IMG/VR virus record: IMGVR_UViG_3300010389_000034 | Coordinates: 1 to 43,336 of that record | From: a virus | Reading direction: 5' to 3' (one strand) | DNA: 43,336 nucleotides | Position numbers and translations under genes: made by a program | The notes under the pieces: model-generated | Databases searched by the model: none | What the model was told of the DNA's origin: nothing | What the model saw: only the letters and a program-made list of their open reading frames with translations | Shown here: piece after piece, positions 1-6,533 of the stretch | Numbering within the stretch: the stretch's first letter is position 1 | How the letters are laid out: each line of letters begins with the position of its first letter

Positions 1-161
1 TACGTCGACAGAAGGACCCGTTCGCCCGCACAGGAACGCATTTCCTCACGTCCAATTTCCTCGCCCCTCTCCCTCTCGCATCGATACAGGCGATCCTGTG
101 TGTTCTGGTGGTGTGTTATGCATCGTTGCTTTACTTCACCCTTCCAAACTCTCAATCCCAT
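1..161 (-). CDS. Partial hypothetical protein, open at left edge
   Basis: An ATG at 161 follows the strong Shine-Dalgarno GGGGAGA and lies 15 bases after the stop of the preceding gene, which is normal operon spacing here. The frame then stays open for 53 codons to the window edge. The product begins MGLRVWKGEVKQ and is rich in Arg, Glu and Cys. I do not recognise a family. Its position just before the packaging genes, across the presumed genome ends, would suit a small HNH-type or regulatory protein, but nothing in the visible residues proves that. Confidence 0.5.
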   Translation of the reverse strand, partial: MGLRVWKGEVKQRCITHHQNTQDRLYRCERERGEEIGREEMRSCAGERVLLST

Positions 162-176
162 TACTCTCCCCTCATG

Positions 177-410
177 CTAGATTCCCACAGCGCCCATCTG
201 CTCTGCTGTCTTAATCGCTAATAGACCGAGGTTCTGCATCTTGGTCATGCAGGCCAATCGGTACGGTTCGGTCCAGTGTTCCATGCTCTCTGATAGCTCT
301 ATGAAGTCGCCCACACTGATTGGTTCGAGGTATCGCGTTATCAGTCGCAGTATGTGCTGGTCTTCTGTGTTCAGGGTGATAGCTGGTGTGTGTTCGTCGT
401 CATACGCCAT
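177..410 (-). CDS. Hypothetical protein, 77 aa
   Basis: A small acidic protein of unknown function. The ATG is preceded by AGGGTGG and lies 10 bases after the stop of the upstream gene. Residues 13-65 look like a short helical domain, with helices around ILRLITRYL and PYRLACMTKMQNLGLL. That could be a winged-helix-like fold, but no conserved motif confirms it. It sits at the end of the lysis-region operon. Confidence 0.6.
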   Translation of the reverse strand: MAYDDEHTPAITLNTEDQHILRLITRYLEPISVGDFIELSESMEHWTEPYRLACMTKMQNLGLLAIKTAEQMGAVGI

Positions 411-420
411 CTATCCACCC

Positions 421-735
421 TTATAAACTGCCGTTACGAGCCTGATTTACCAGTTGCTCTAATTGTGTTTGGTTTAGTGGGTCGGCTGGCTTGTCTTTTC
501 GCTTTGACTTAAAAGTCAGTTGAATATTGTTGTAAACAATCGAACCCGGAACTGTTTGCATCACTCCACAATTGTTTAAAAACTCCCCAAAAGGTGGGCA
601 GTCCTGTTCAACATTCAGCTCTACATCTTCGACTTTTGAAGCCTTTACACATTGAATCATTTGCTCAAGTGCCTCGATTACTTGCTTTTTACACGCCTTC
701 TGTTTCTTCTTTTCGCTGATGCCAATTGCCGTCAT
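421..735 (-). CDS. Hypothetical protein, 104 aa
   Basis: Unknown function. The ATG at 735 overlaps the stop of the preceding gene (TGATG) and follows AGGGGGAG; an in-frame GTG one codon earlier is less likely. The N-terminus is very Lys-rich (EKKKQKACKKQ). A Cys- and Glu-containing helical part follows, then a possible beta segment (GSIVYNNIQLTFKSK). No membrane segment or signal peptide is visible. Confidence 0.65.
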   Translation of the reverse strand: MTAIGISEKKKQKACKKQVIEALEQMIQCVKASKVEDVELNVEQDCPPFGEFLNNCGVMQTVPGSIVYNNIQLTFKSKRKDKPADPLNQTQLEQLVNQARNGSL

Positions 736-1085
736 CACTCCCCCTTATCCTTAAACCACCACACCACAAACCACTCTATGAGGCTGGGAAGTATCCACCA
801 GAGGATGACCTGCCATGTGATGAAGCTGTATCCGCTTCTCTGTTTCGCCAGTTCTGAACGCACTTCACGCCGCACATTGCGACGAAATCGTTTTTGGTCT
901 TCGATGTCTGCATACTTACGGGCCGCCTTGATAGCGAGTCCGAGTATCTGAGATTGTTCTGAAGCGTATCGCCCCGCTGGGATTTCATCTTTAGCCGCAG
1001 AACACATCCTGATGTATTGGTCATTCTTCAGCGCTCTCTCATAGAGTCCATGAGGGTCGAGCGTTGGTTGTTTCTTCTCTATCAT
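735..1085 (-). CDS. C-terminally membrane-anchored hypothetical protein
   Basis: About 116 residues. The ATG at 1085 overlaps the previous stop (TAATG), which is better than an in-frame GTG seven codons upstream. A soluble, highly charged part (KRFRRNVRREVRSELAKQR) precedes one Trp-rich hydrophobic segment near the C-terminus (ITWQVILWWILPSLIEWFVV). A basic stretch just before the segment suggests the N-terminus stays in the cytoplasm. Given its place behind the lysis genes, a role at the membrane during lysis is possible but unproven. Confidence 0.6.
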   Translation of the reverse strand: MIEKKQPTLDPHGLYERALKNDQYIRMCSAAKDEIPAGRYASEQSQILGLAIKAARKYADIEDQKRFRRNVRREVRSELAKQRSGYSFITWQVILWWILPSLIEWFVVWWFKDKGE

Positions 1086-1378
1086 TACAGCCCCATTTTC
1101 TCCCACGGAATGAACGGATCAGCCCGCCCCGGTAATTGAGCAATATCAACCTTTACCCCCTTCACACAGATAATCAGACCGTTGATCGCGCCATTGAATA
1201 CAAACCAAGACGCAACCGGCTTTTTACCCATGAACGTTAGATGTAGATCACCCCCAATCTGATTGATTGTGAAATCCAATTCGCCGCCGCTTGGATGCCT
1301 GATGATGTAGTCGCCTACCTTGATATCTTCGCCTTTGAGCAGGCCCGTAAAATGATTGACTATCTCTGCTGGAGTCAT
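1085..1378 (-). CDS. Hypothetical protein, 97 aa
   Basis: Unknown function. The ATG overlaps the stop of the thioredoxin gene (ATGA), which indicates translational coupling. A short helix (PAEIVNHFTGLLKG) is followed by several likely beta strands (GDYIIRHP, ELDFTINQIGGDLHLTF, SWFVFNG, GLIICVKGVKVDI). This suggests a small beta-rich domain. No signal peptide is visible. Confidence 0.65.
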   Translation of the reverse strand: MTPAEIVNHFTGLLKGEDIKVGDYIIRHPSGGELDFTINQIGGDLHLTFMGKKPVASWFVFNGAINGLIICVKGVKVDIAQLPGRADPFIPWEKMGL

Positions 1379-1851
1379 TCGCCTGTCTCCTGATAACGGT
1401 TCCAGAAATCAGCCATCTCGACCGATCCCAGATAGCCTGTGCGTGCAATCTCGCTGCCATCCGGCCTGACCATAACAAACACAGGCACGAACGTTACGCC
1501 GTATTTCCGCACCAGATCGAGGTTCTGGTCGTAGTCGATATATTGGATTTCCGCGCTACTGTTCCCGCCGATATTCCACCCTGACGCCTGCAATGTTGGC
1601 ACTTCGTCACGCTTCCAGATCGAACACGGACCGCACCAAGTAGCGGTAAACATCAACATTCTGTTCTGTGGGATTGCCTTGACTGGCTTTGCTTCCGGCT
1701 TGCATTGGCAGTTCTCGCACTGGCAGGGAGTAACGCCTTTACAATCGCAGGGTTTTGCCTCTATTGGCTTGTCAGCAGCGAACATACTCCACTCCCGGCA
1801 ATAACCAACAGAGGATACAAAACACGCGATTATCAGAACTGTGTACCTCAT
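1375..1851 (-). CDS. Secreted thioredoxin-like protein
   Basis: A thiol-disulfide oxidoreductase of the thioredoxin fold. The active site WCGPC is present, and so is the cis-proline region (VTFVPVFVM). The ATG at 1851 overlaps the stop of the protease gene (ATGA) and exposes a clean signal peptide (MRYTVLIIACFVSSVGYC); an in-frame GTG at 1866 would spoil it. A Cys-rich linker (CDCKGVTPCQCENCQC) joins the signal peptide to the thioredoxin domain. The product should act outside the cytoplasmic membrane. Its coupling to a cysteine protease suggests it could keep that enzyme's thiol reduced or attack disulfides in the host envelope; that is inference. The peptide EWSMFA after the signal is also the C-terminus of the protease. 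Confidence 0.85.
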   Translation of the reverse strand: MRYTVLIIACFVSSVGYCREWSMFAADKPIEAKPCDCKGVTPCQCENCQCKPEAKPVKAIPQNRMLMFTATWCGPCSIWKRDEVPTLQASGWNIGGNSSAEIQYIDYDQNLDLVRKYGVTFVPVFVMVRPDGSEIARTGYLGSVEMADFWNRYQETGE

Positions 1852-2600
1852 GCGAACATACTCCACTCGTATTCACGCGGCTTGATTTCTTCCATGTCAG
1901 TCAGTCCGATTGCGACAGTGTAGTTATCCCTCAACTTCTGGCTCATCTCGCGCTCAGTCCATGTGAAATAACCGTTATCGCCCCAACTCGTACCCCATGA
2001 ATTAGCGACCTTGAAAGAGCTTCCCTCAGTCTCGACGATTGCGACAGCATGACCACCGCCGCCCCATCTCACGCCGATATTGATCCCACCCATACCGCCG
2101 TCAAGCCAGTTTCGCACGTCGTCAACTGTCTCCATGCGTCTTGCTGTTTTGAGTCGATAAGGTTTCGCCGCTTCGTATTGAGCCTGAGAGATTGTGTATG
2201 TGTAGCGGGTAGGATATGGGTAAAGTTCTTCAGGACAGATTCCACGATTCTTTGCCAGTTCTGCACCACCGCTGATCGTGCTCCCCTGGTCGCCTCTAAT
2301 GCCGTCAATGTGTTGCGTTCCGATATATGCAAACCAGCGTGAAAGCTGTGTGATATCGCCTTTGCTGGCGTTGTAATACGCTATCTCGCAGACCGTTGAG
2401 AGTGCGTTTCCTTGGCAGGAACCAAACCCATTTTGATCCTCAATGCGTAGCCATTCAGAAGGCTTTGTCAGCACATCCTGAATCGGTTGGTAATCTCCAT
2501 AAGTGAAAGGCGTACCAACCTCAAGAGAGTCAATCCAAGCCTGATTTTCATCATCAATCAGCCAGCCCAGCTTCTTGCCATCGGGAACCAGATCAGCCAT
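1848..2600 (-). CDS. Papain-like (C1 family) cysteine protease
   Basis: A 250-residue peptidase of the papain clan. The oxyanion Gln56 and nucleophile Cys62 lie in QNGFGSCQGNA, the catalytic His184 in GGGGHAVAIV, and Asn200 in VANSWGTSWGDNGYF, so the triad is complete. There is no signal peptide and no long propeptide. It lies directly behind holin-like membrane proteins and a lipoprotein, where lambda-type phages carry the endolysin, and I find no lysozyme, amidase or transglycosylase in the window. It may therefore be the lytic enzyme, or a protease that opens a proteinaceous envelope layer. The start follows GGAGG and overlaps the previous gene. Confidence 0.88.
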   Translation of the reverse strand: MADLVPDGKKLGWLIDDENQAWIDSLEVGTPFTYGDYQPIQDVLTKPSEWLRIEDQNGFGSCQGNALSTVCEIAYYNASKGDITQLSRWFAYIGTQHIDGIRGDQGSTISGGAELAKNRGICPEELYPYPTRYTYTISQAQYEAAKPYRLKTARRMETVDDVRNWLDGGMGGINIGVRWGGGGHAVAIVETEGSSFKVANSWGTSWGDNGYFTWTEREMSQKLRDNYTVAIGLTDMEEIKPREYEWSMFA

Positions 2601-3009
2601 TAGCGGCCTCCAGTCCCTTGATGATCTCGTTCAGCGTGTAAATCATCTCGCTTGAATCTGTAATCGGCTTAAATGTCTTAATCTGCCATTGGTCGTATGA
2701 TTTCCAGCGTGTAGCTGCTGTTGAGTCACCAGCGAAGACGCCTTTGACGCTCTCCAGAAAATCCTGATTGATTCGGTCGGCATCCCATCGCAAAGCACCC
2801 GACTTAGATACAGTCAACTTCATGGCACCAATCAACCGTGCTAATTCTTCCGGCTTATACTCGGAATCTTTAACAGCTTGATACGCTTCCAGAGCCACCC
2901 CTTGCAGGTCTGGGACCACTGGCCCCGGTGGTTTTGGCGTGTCTCCCCCGTTTGGGTCGATGTAACAACCACCCAGCAGCAGAACAGAAAGCAGCAACAG
3001 ACTACGCAT
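2593..3009 (-). CDS. Lipoprotein, possible outer spanin
   Basis: The N-terminus MRSLLLLSVLLLGGC is a lipoprotein signal with lipobox L-G-G-C (Cys15). A proline-rich stretch follows (PKPPGPVVPD), then about 110 helical, charged residues. A proline-rich lipoprotein encoded next to holin-like genes and a TM/coiled-coil protein fits an outer-membrane spanin subunit of the Rz1 type, although it is longer than most Rz1 proteins. It could equally be an unrelated phage lipoprotein. It overlaps both neighbours by 8 bases. Confidence 0.7.
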   Translation of the reverse strand: MRSLLLLSVLLLGGCYIDPNGGDTPKPPGPVVPDLQGVALEAYQAVKDSEYKPEELARLIGAMKLTVSKSGALRWDADRINQDFLESVKGVFAGDSTAATRWKSYDQWQIKTFKPITDSSEMIYTLNEIIKGLEAANG

Positions 3010-3340
3010 CCGGTTTGGTTTCCTTGTTGATCACCATCGCAGTGATGGTATTCAGAGTTTCCTCTGCCTGCTCGTAATCCTTACAGGAGACTGTCAGATG
3101 CTTAACCGCTGCCATGTCATCTTCGAACGTGCTCGCCGGCTCAACCGCTCCCCCTGTGGACTTGGCAGCGTATCCGACACCACCAAGCCCAGCGAGGAGA
3201 GAGAGAACTGCCTGAGCTAATACAGCGATGTTCGAAGTGTCCATGTTCAACGCCGCATTGAGCACATAGCCACCGTTCGCAACGGCACCCGCGCCAGCAA
3301 TCGCAGCAATCCAGGGGCACCACGCTTTAAGGTTTTGCAT
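3002..3340 (-). CDS. Holin-like protein with two membrane segments
   Basis: About 112 residues from the ATG at 3340, which follows GGGG; a TTG ten codons earlier is less likely. Two hydrophobic, Gly/Ala-rich segments are seen (WIAAIAGAGAVANGGYVL and IAVLAQAVLSLLAGLGGVG). An acidic, soluble C-terminal tail of about 50 residues follows, containing one Cys. Size, topology and position directly before the lipoprotein and protease suggest a holin or antiholin. No family-specific motif proves it. Confidence 0.6.
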   Translation of the reverse strand: MQNLKAWCPWIAAIAGAGAVANGGYVLNAALNMDTSNIAVLAQAVLSLLAGLGGVGYAAKSTGGAVEPASTFEDDMAAVKHLTVSCKDYEQAEETLNTITAMVINKETKPDA

Positions 3341-3560
3341 TGTCTTTGCCCCATCGACGTAATGCGTCAATCACATATCCGGCACCCAGACCGACGAAAG
3401 CCGCGACCATCTGATTGTCGAAGTGCATCACCTGCACCTTTTCCATGATCGCCACGCCGCCAACGGTCAGACCGTAAATGACAATATTGGTCAACTGCTC
3501 TGCTGTGTCGGAGTGAATCCACTCCCATTTGCCGGATACGACTTTTTTTACCTCTGTCAT
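3327..3560 (-). CDS. Holin-like protein with two hydrophobic segments
   Basis: 77 residues from the ATG at 3560, chosen because GAGGTGG lies just upstream; the open frame extends further but without a ribosome site. Hydrophobic segments are LTNIVIYGLTVGGVAIMEKV and MVAAFVGLGAGYVIDALRRW, with a basic C-terminus (RRWGKDNAKP). It is a second candidate holin or antiholin in the lysis cassette and overlaps the next gene by 14 bases. Confidence 0.55.
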   Translation of the reverse strand: MTEVKKVVSGKWEWIHSDTAEQLTNIVIYGLTVGGVAIMEKVQVMHFDNQMVAAFVGLGAGYVIDALRRWGKDNAKP

Positions 3561-3587
3561 CTCACCACCTCGTAAGGGTTTATATGT

Positions 3588-3646
3588 GCCTGCTCGCTTT
3601 AAGGTTCTCGAATGAGACACACCGGGCATTAAAGCCCTGAGCAGGC
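3588..3646 (-). other. Long imperfect inverted repeat between lysis genes
   Basis: Arms GCCTGCTC (3588-3595) and GAGCAGGC (3639-3646) are continued inward by GCTTTAA (3596-3602) and TTAAAGC (3629-3635), with a 3-base bulge. That makes a 15-bp stem around a 26-base loop. It begins at the stop codon of the spanin-like gene and ends 27 bases before the next start. There is no T-run after it on the minus strand, so it is more likely an mRNA processing, stability or translation-control structure than a simple terminator. Confidence 0.6.
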
Positions 3647-3859
3647 TTATTTCGTTCTCTCAAGTATCCTGATTCGGTTTTCGTGGTCGTTCTGGACCTT
3701 CTCCGCAGTCTCAAACCGTCTTAATGCTGCTTTATTCTGTTCAAGTAGTTGCGTTCCGATTTGCTCCATACGAAACATCCACGCTGTAAAAGCTGGGACA
3801 CCGACAACCACCAGACCAACTGTGATTCCAACGAAGATTTTCTTGAAAATATCTATCAC
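3647..3859 (-). CDS. TM plus coiled-coil protein, possible inner spanin
   Basis: 70 residues. One N-terminal membrane segment (IFVGITVGLVVVGVPAFTAW) is followed by a charged helix with coiled-coil character (MEQIGTQLLEQNKAALRRFETAEKVQNDHENRIRILE). This is the layout of an i-spanin (Rz), although it is much shorter than lambda Rz, and it resembles XhlA-like phage proteins in reverse. It is the first gene of the lysis region and starts only 21 bases after the T-run of the terminator at 3880-3913. Confidence 0.6.
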   Translation of the reverse strand: MIDIFKKIFVGITVGLVVVGVPAFTAWMFRMEQIGTQLLEQNKAALRRFETAEKVQNDHENRIRILERTK

Positions 3860-3879
3860 GACATCCGCAGCCCATACGT

Positions 3880-3913
3880 AAAAAAAGCACCAGCAAAGTT
3901 AATTCACTGGTGC
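3880..3913 (-). terminator. Rho-independent terminator between early and lysis genes
   Basis: Read on the minus strand, GCACCAG and CTGGTGC (3907-3913 and 3887-3893) form a 7-bp stem with a 13-base loop, followed directly by seven T. It lies 35 bases after the stop of the last early gene and just before the first lysis gene, so lysis and late genes need their own start or antitermination. This is the position of lambda tR'. A TAAAAT sequence at 3915-3920 could be a -10 element, but no good -35 is present. Confidence 0.88.
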
Positions 3914-3947
3914 AATTTTAATTGATCGGCTGCGGTTTTCGGTTCGC

Positions 3948-4223
3948 TTAGTTCTCGTCGTTTGGAACTTTGTCTGTATTCAGTAGATCTAATCGACTTT
4001 TTTTGAATGTCCGCTTACCTGTAATAGGCGTGCGACTCTTCGCACCACACTTTTCACACTCCCAGACTCGTTTTATTTCGAGTGTTCGGTTCTCTTCGTC
4101 GTTCTTTCGACGCAAGTAGTTCTCTATGTAAAAGCATTGGTGGATGTAGCAGAACGGTTTTTCATACGGCACCGCGCTCGGTGGCATATCCGCTATTCTC
4201 ATCTGGTCTGGTTCCTTGACCAT
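3948..4223 (-). CDS. Small zinc-ribbon-like protein
   Basis: 91 residues with two Cys pairs, FCYIHQC and WECEKCGAK, separated by about 25 charged residues, as in a zinc ribbon. The C-terminus is basic then acidic (KRTFKKSRLDLLNTDK). The start follows GGAGCCAATC, a ribosome site shared by its upstream neighbours. As the last gene before the terminator it sits where lambda-like phages encode the late antiterminator Q. That makes it a candidate late regulator by position only; there is no sequence proof. Confidence 0.65.
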   Translation of the reverse strand: MVKEPDQMRIADMPPSAVPYEKPFCYIHQCFYIENYLRRKNDEENRTLEIKRVWECEKCGAKSRTPITGKRTFKKSRLDLLNTDKVPNDEN

Positions 4224-4233
4224 GATTGGCTCC

Positions 4234-4533
4234 CTATTTATTCAGCCTGTTTATATCCTGATCGTTTATCCATTCGAGATTGTGAGTGAAAACTGGATGC
4301 ACGCTCCCCGGTTCCATTGCTTCATCACATTTTGAATACAGCTTTGTACCTTCTGGCTGCTCTGGTAGATACTTCAGATTATCTTGCCATACCAGATCGC
4401 AGAGCTGATACACATATCCATCGTTATTCCTACCGATTATTAACTTGTCCCTCATGATAACCCTGATGAACAGTTTCTCGCCGCCGGTCCATGAGTTTTT
4501 GAATTGTATTGTTTTCAGTTCATCTGATGGCAT
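4234..4533 (-). CDS. Hypothetical protein, 99 aa
   Basis: Unknown function. The ATG at 4533 (MPSDELKTIQF) is preceded by GGGAGCCAG, the ribosome-site type used by both neighbours; a TTG ten codons earlier is less likely. Likely beta strands (KTIQFKN, KLFIRVIMRDKLIIGRN, YVYQLCDLVW) suggest a small beta-rich domain. Confidence 0.6.
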   Translation of the reverse strand: MPSDELKTIQFKNSWTGGEKLFIRVIMRDKLIIGRNNDGYVYQLCDLVWQDNLKYLPEQPEGTKLYSKCDEAMEPGSVHPVFTHNLEWINDQDINRLNK

Positions 4534-4549
4534 TGTTACTGGCTCCCTG

Positions 4550-4735
4550 TCAGTTATTCCCAAACTTAGGAGGCTTCACAATCGGCACCTCCCACTCTCC
4601 CTTGTAATCACGCGGACACAATACGCCGCGCCGCCGTAGAAAGTCCTCTGGAGTCCAACCCTTGCGGATCTCGTTACACCGTTCCGCTATCTCTTCTGGT
4701 GTCGGGTCAACTGCTCTGTTGGGCATCTCTTGCAT
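4550..4735 (-). CDS. Hypothetical protein, 61 aa
   Basis: A small charged protein with the helical segment PTPEEIAERCNEIRKGWT and a basic patch (EDFLRRRG), followed by a Pro-rich tail. GGAGCCAACAC lies upstream of the ATG. Short proteins with this look are common in phage early regions, but I cannot name a function. Confidence 0.6.
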   Translation of the reverse strand: MQEMPNRAVDPTPEEIAERCNEIRKGWTPEDFLRRRGVLCPRDYKGEWEVPIVKPPKFGNN

Positions 4736-4797
4736 TAGTGTTGGCTCCTATTATAGCAGGGTGTTAAGGGTTAGTCTGTGGGATTCAATTTAATTTG

Positions 4798-4980
4798 CTA
4801 CTCGTTCCAACTACGGTCTGACGGGTCAACGTCCGACCTGATCGGTCCTTCGAAACGAAGCCGTTCAGGAAGCCCCATTTCCTTCCTGAGTTGTTTTACC
4901 CGGTCCCGGCATCTTGCCCTTGAAACATTATTCGGGCCAAATGGAATCTCAGGCTGTGTATTAGCACCATCGTCTTTCAC
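4798..4980 (-). CDS. Hypothetical protein, 60 aa
   Basis: A small basic protein with a helical centre (VSRARCRDRVKQLRKEMGLPERLRF). The ATG overlaps the stop of the preceding zinc-finger gene, so the two are probably co-translated. No family is recognised. Confidence 0.5.
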   Translation of the reverse strand: MKDDGANTQPEIPFGPNNVSRARCRDRVKQLRKEMGLPERLRFEGPIRSDVDPSDRSWNE

Positions 4981-5162
4981 TACTCACCGCCTTTCAGTAT
5001 AAATTTACCATTGACAAATTCGCCGTAGCCTAGACGGATACACTCGGATTGAATGTAGTCTTTCTGCCGGTTGATCCTGCGGCATTCCTTGCAACGTGGC
5101 TTCGATCTTCCGATCCATTTTCTTCTTTTGCAGTCGCGGCATGTCTTCAAAACCATTTCCAT
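4980..5162 (-). CDS. Small zinc-finger-like protein
   Basis: 60 residues with CRDC near position 8 and CKEC near position 24, embedded in Arg/Lys-rich sequence. Two CxxC knuckles 12 residues apart suggest a treble-clef or ribbon zinc site that binds nucleic acid. The start is coupled to an upstream 15-codon reading frame whose end carries the ribosome site GGTGGAG. Confidence 0.6.
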   Translation of the reverse strand: MEMVLKTCRDCKRRKWIGRSKPRCKECRRINRQKDYIQSECIRLGYGEFVNGKFILKGGE

Positions 5163-5163
5163 A

Positions 5164-5211
5164 TCACTCCACCTTCCCTGTATGTGTGTTAGAATTGGGT
5201 TTCTCGCTCAT
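5164..5211 (-). CDS. Possible 15-aa leader peptide
   Basis: ATG at 5211 follows the strong site AAAGGAGAG and encodes MSEKPNSNTHTGKVE before TGA. It ends 2 bases before the ATG of the zinc-finger gene and contains that gene's Shine-Dalgarno, so translation of the leader may control the next start. It is too short to claim on composition; the ribosome site is the main evidence. Confidence 0.35.
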   Translation of the reverse strand: MSEKPNSNTHTGKVE

Positions 5212-5255
5212 TATGTTTTCTCTCCTTTATTTGATTGTGTAATTAGATGGATTGG

Positions 5256-6158
5256 TTATGCGTCTTCAACTTCGTATTCTGCTTTTCCATCGTGGATCTG
5301 AAACAACTTGCAGATGTGGCCCCACACATGAGACAGGTCAACCACTTCCTCTGGTTCTCCTTCCAGATCATCAAGTGATATCGAAACAAACTCTGGTGAC
5401 CTTTCGAACGCTTCAGTGTCTCCATACCATTCCATAAATTGTTTATCAATCAGTGTCTTGCAATCGTTTCCTGACATTATTTCTATCCTTCCTTTTGATT
5501 GTGTAACTGTTCCCGTATATCTAAAACTACTCTTTTGGAGGACACCTGCTTTATGATTCGCTTCAAATACCGCCCTCGCAAATCCCGCTGGCGTTACGCT
5601 TCGCAGATTCGCACGTTCCGCCCCTGGTGGCATTAGATGCATTTTACTGCCTTCCGTTGGTTCCACTGGCTTTGGTTCCGGCATCATGAATCCGTTGCCA
5701 GTCCAGAGACATGTCTTCTTTGTGTATGCGTCCCCTGGTGGGTTCAGGTAGCCGCCGAAGTCGCACGGGTTGAATGTGTAGTCAGGCTTCCTCCAGTAGC
5801 TTGCAATCGTACTGACAGGGTTCTCCAGAAGGTATGGCACTCCAATCGCCTCTGCTATCGACTGAGCGCGACCGAATAGAGACGTTCCCTGGTTCAATGC
5901 TCCCAGCCCTTTCGATTGAAACCAACGCGCACCACTGACAGCCAGGTTGGTACAGTCGGTAAACGCAAACACTATCGCATATTCTTCGCCGTAGGGAGGA
6001 ATCCACATATGCAGGTCAGCCCCGACATAGGTTATATTGCCATCCCTGGTCTCTCCTGGTGGATGCTGCCAGTCCAGACAGACGCACTCATAACCGGCTT
6101 CTGCCCACGGCTTGACCATCTCACCAGTTCTATCACACAGACTTAGAACTACCATCAA
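5256..6158 (-). CDS. C5-cytosine methyltransferase-like protein fused to a downstream ORF
   Basis: Residues 1-205 resemble the short phage C5-methyltransferase-like family. A motif I-like LSLCDRTGEM is followed by the motif IV region FTDCTNLAVSGARWF with Cys69, motif VI ENP at 112-114, and the typical ending SVTPAGFARAVFEANH. In motif IV the usual Pro before the catalytic Cys is Asp, so activity is uncertain. Residues 206-227 read through what looks like an old intergenic ribosome site. Residues 228-300 (from Met at 5477) look like an independent acidic protein. The likely role is DNA modification or a related nucleotide/DNA-binding function. Confidence 0.7.
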   Translation of the reverse strand: MMVVLSLCDRTGEMVKPWAEAGYECVCLDWQHPPGETRDGNITYVGADLHMWIPPYGEEYAIVFAFTDCTNLAVSGARWFQSKGLGALNQGTSLFGRAQSIAEAIGVPYLLENPVSTIASYWRKPDYTFNPCDFGGYLNPPGDAYTKKTCLWTGNGFMMPEPKPVEPTEGSKMHLMPPGAERANLRSVTPAGFARAVFEANHKAGVLQKSSFRYTGTVTQSKGRIEIMSGNDCKTLIDKQFMEWYGDTEAFERSPEFVSISLDDLEGEPEEVVDLSHVWGHICKLFQIHDGKAEYEVEDA

Positions 6159-6493
6159 TTCCCCTCACACATAACCAGATACAACTGTGTTACCAACTCC
6201 GGTAAACGATCTAATTCCACCACTGCCAGCCATTGCTTTTTGTTTCGACGATGGAACACCACCGGCACCTCTCCCACTCCTGCGTCCCTGCTGGCCTGTT
6301 CAATCGCCGGGTAAAGGCTCAGAGCCTCGGTTCGCTTGCACTCGATGTGAAGACCGTCGATGCCCACAACGTCGCGACCGTCGATCCCGTTGAACTGCTG
6401 ACCGCGCCTGCACTCTACGCCGAACAGCCTTGAAAGCTCCTTTGAGAGTTCACGCTCTCCCACCTTGCCTTTGTTTCTCGACATCCTGCCCAT
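6155..6493 (-). CDS. Holliday-junction-resolvase-like PD-(D/E)xK nuclease
   Basis: 112 residues. Features are RNKGKVGERELSKEL (conserved Glu), then GIDGRDVVGIDGLHIECKR. There the Asp and the E-x-K pair form the PD-(D/E)xK core. A Q-A-S-RDAG helix and a strand FHRRNKKQWLAVV complete the small fold of Hjc-like or related phage endonucleases. It would cut branched DNA during recombination or before packaging. The start follows AGGAGAG. It overlaps the methyltransferase-like gene by 4 bases. Confidence 0.7.
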   Translation of the reverse strand: MGRMSRNKGKVGERELSKELSRLFGVECRRGQQFNGIDGRDVVGIDGLHIECKRTEALSLYPAIEQASRDAGVGEVPVVFHRRNKKQWLAVVELDRLPELVTQLYLVMCEGN

Positions 6494-6533
6494 TTACTTC
6501 TCTCCTGTTGTTGTGTTAGAAGGACATGGAATC

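Noticed and set aside
4750-4758. Extended -10 sequence TGCTATAAT on the minus strand
   Set aside because: A start from it would fall inside the Shine-Dalgarno of the next gene, and there is no -35.
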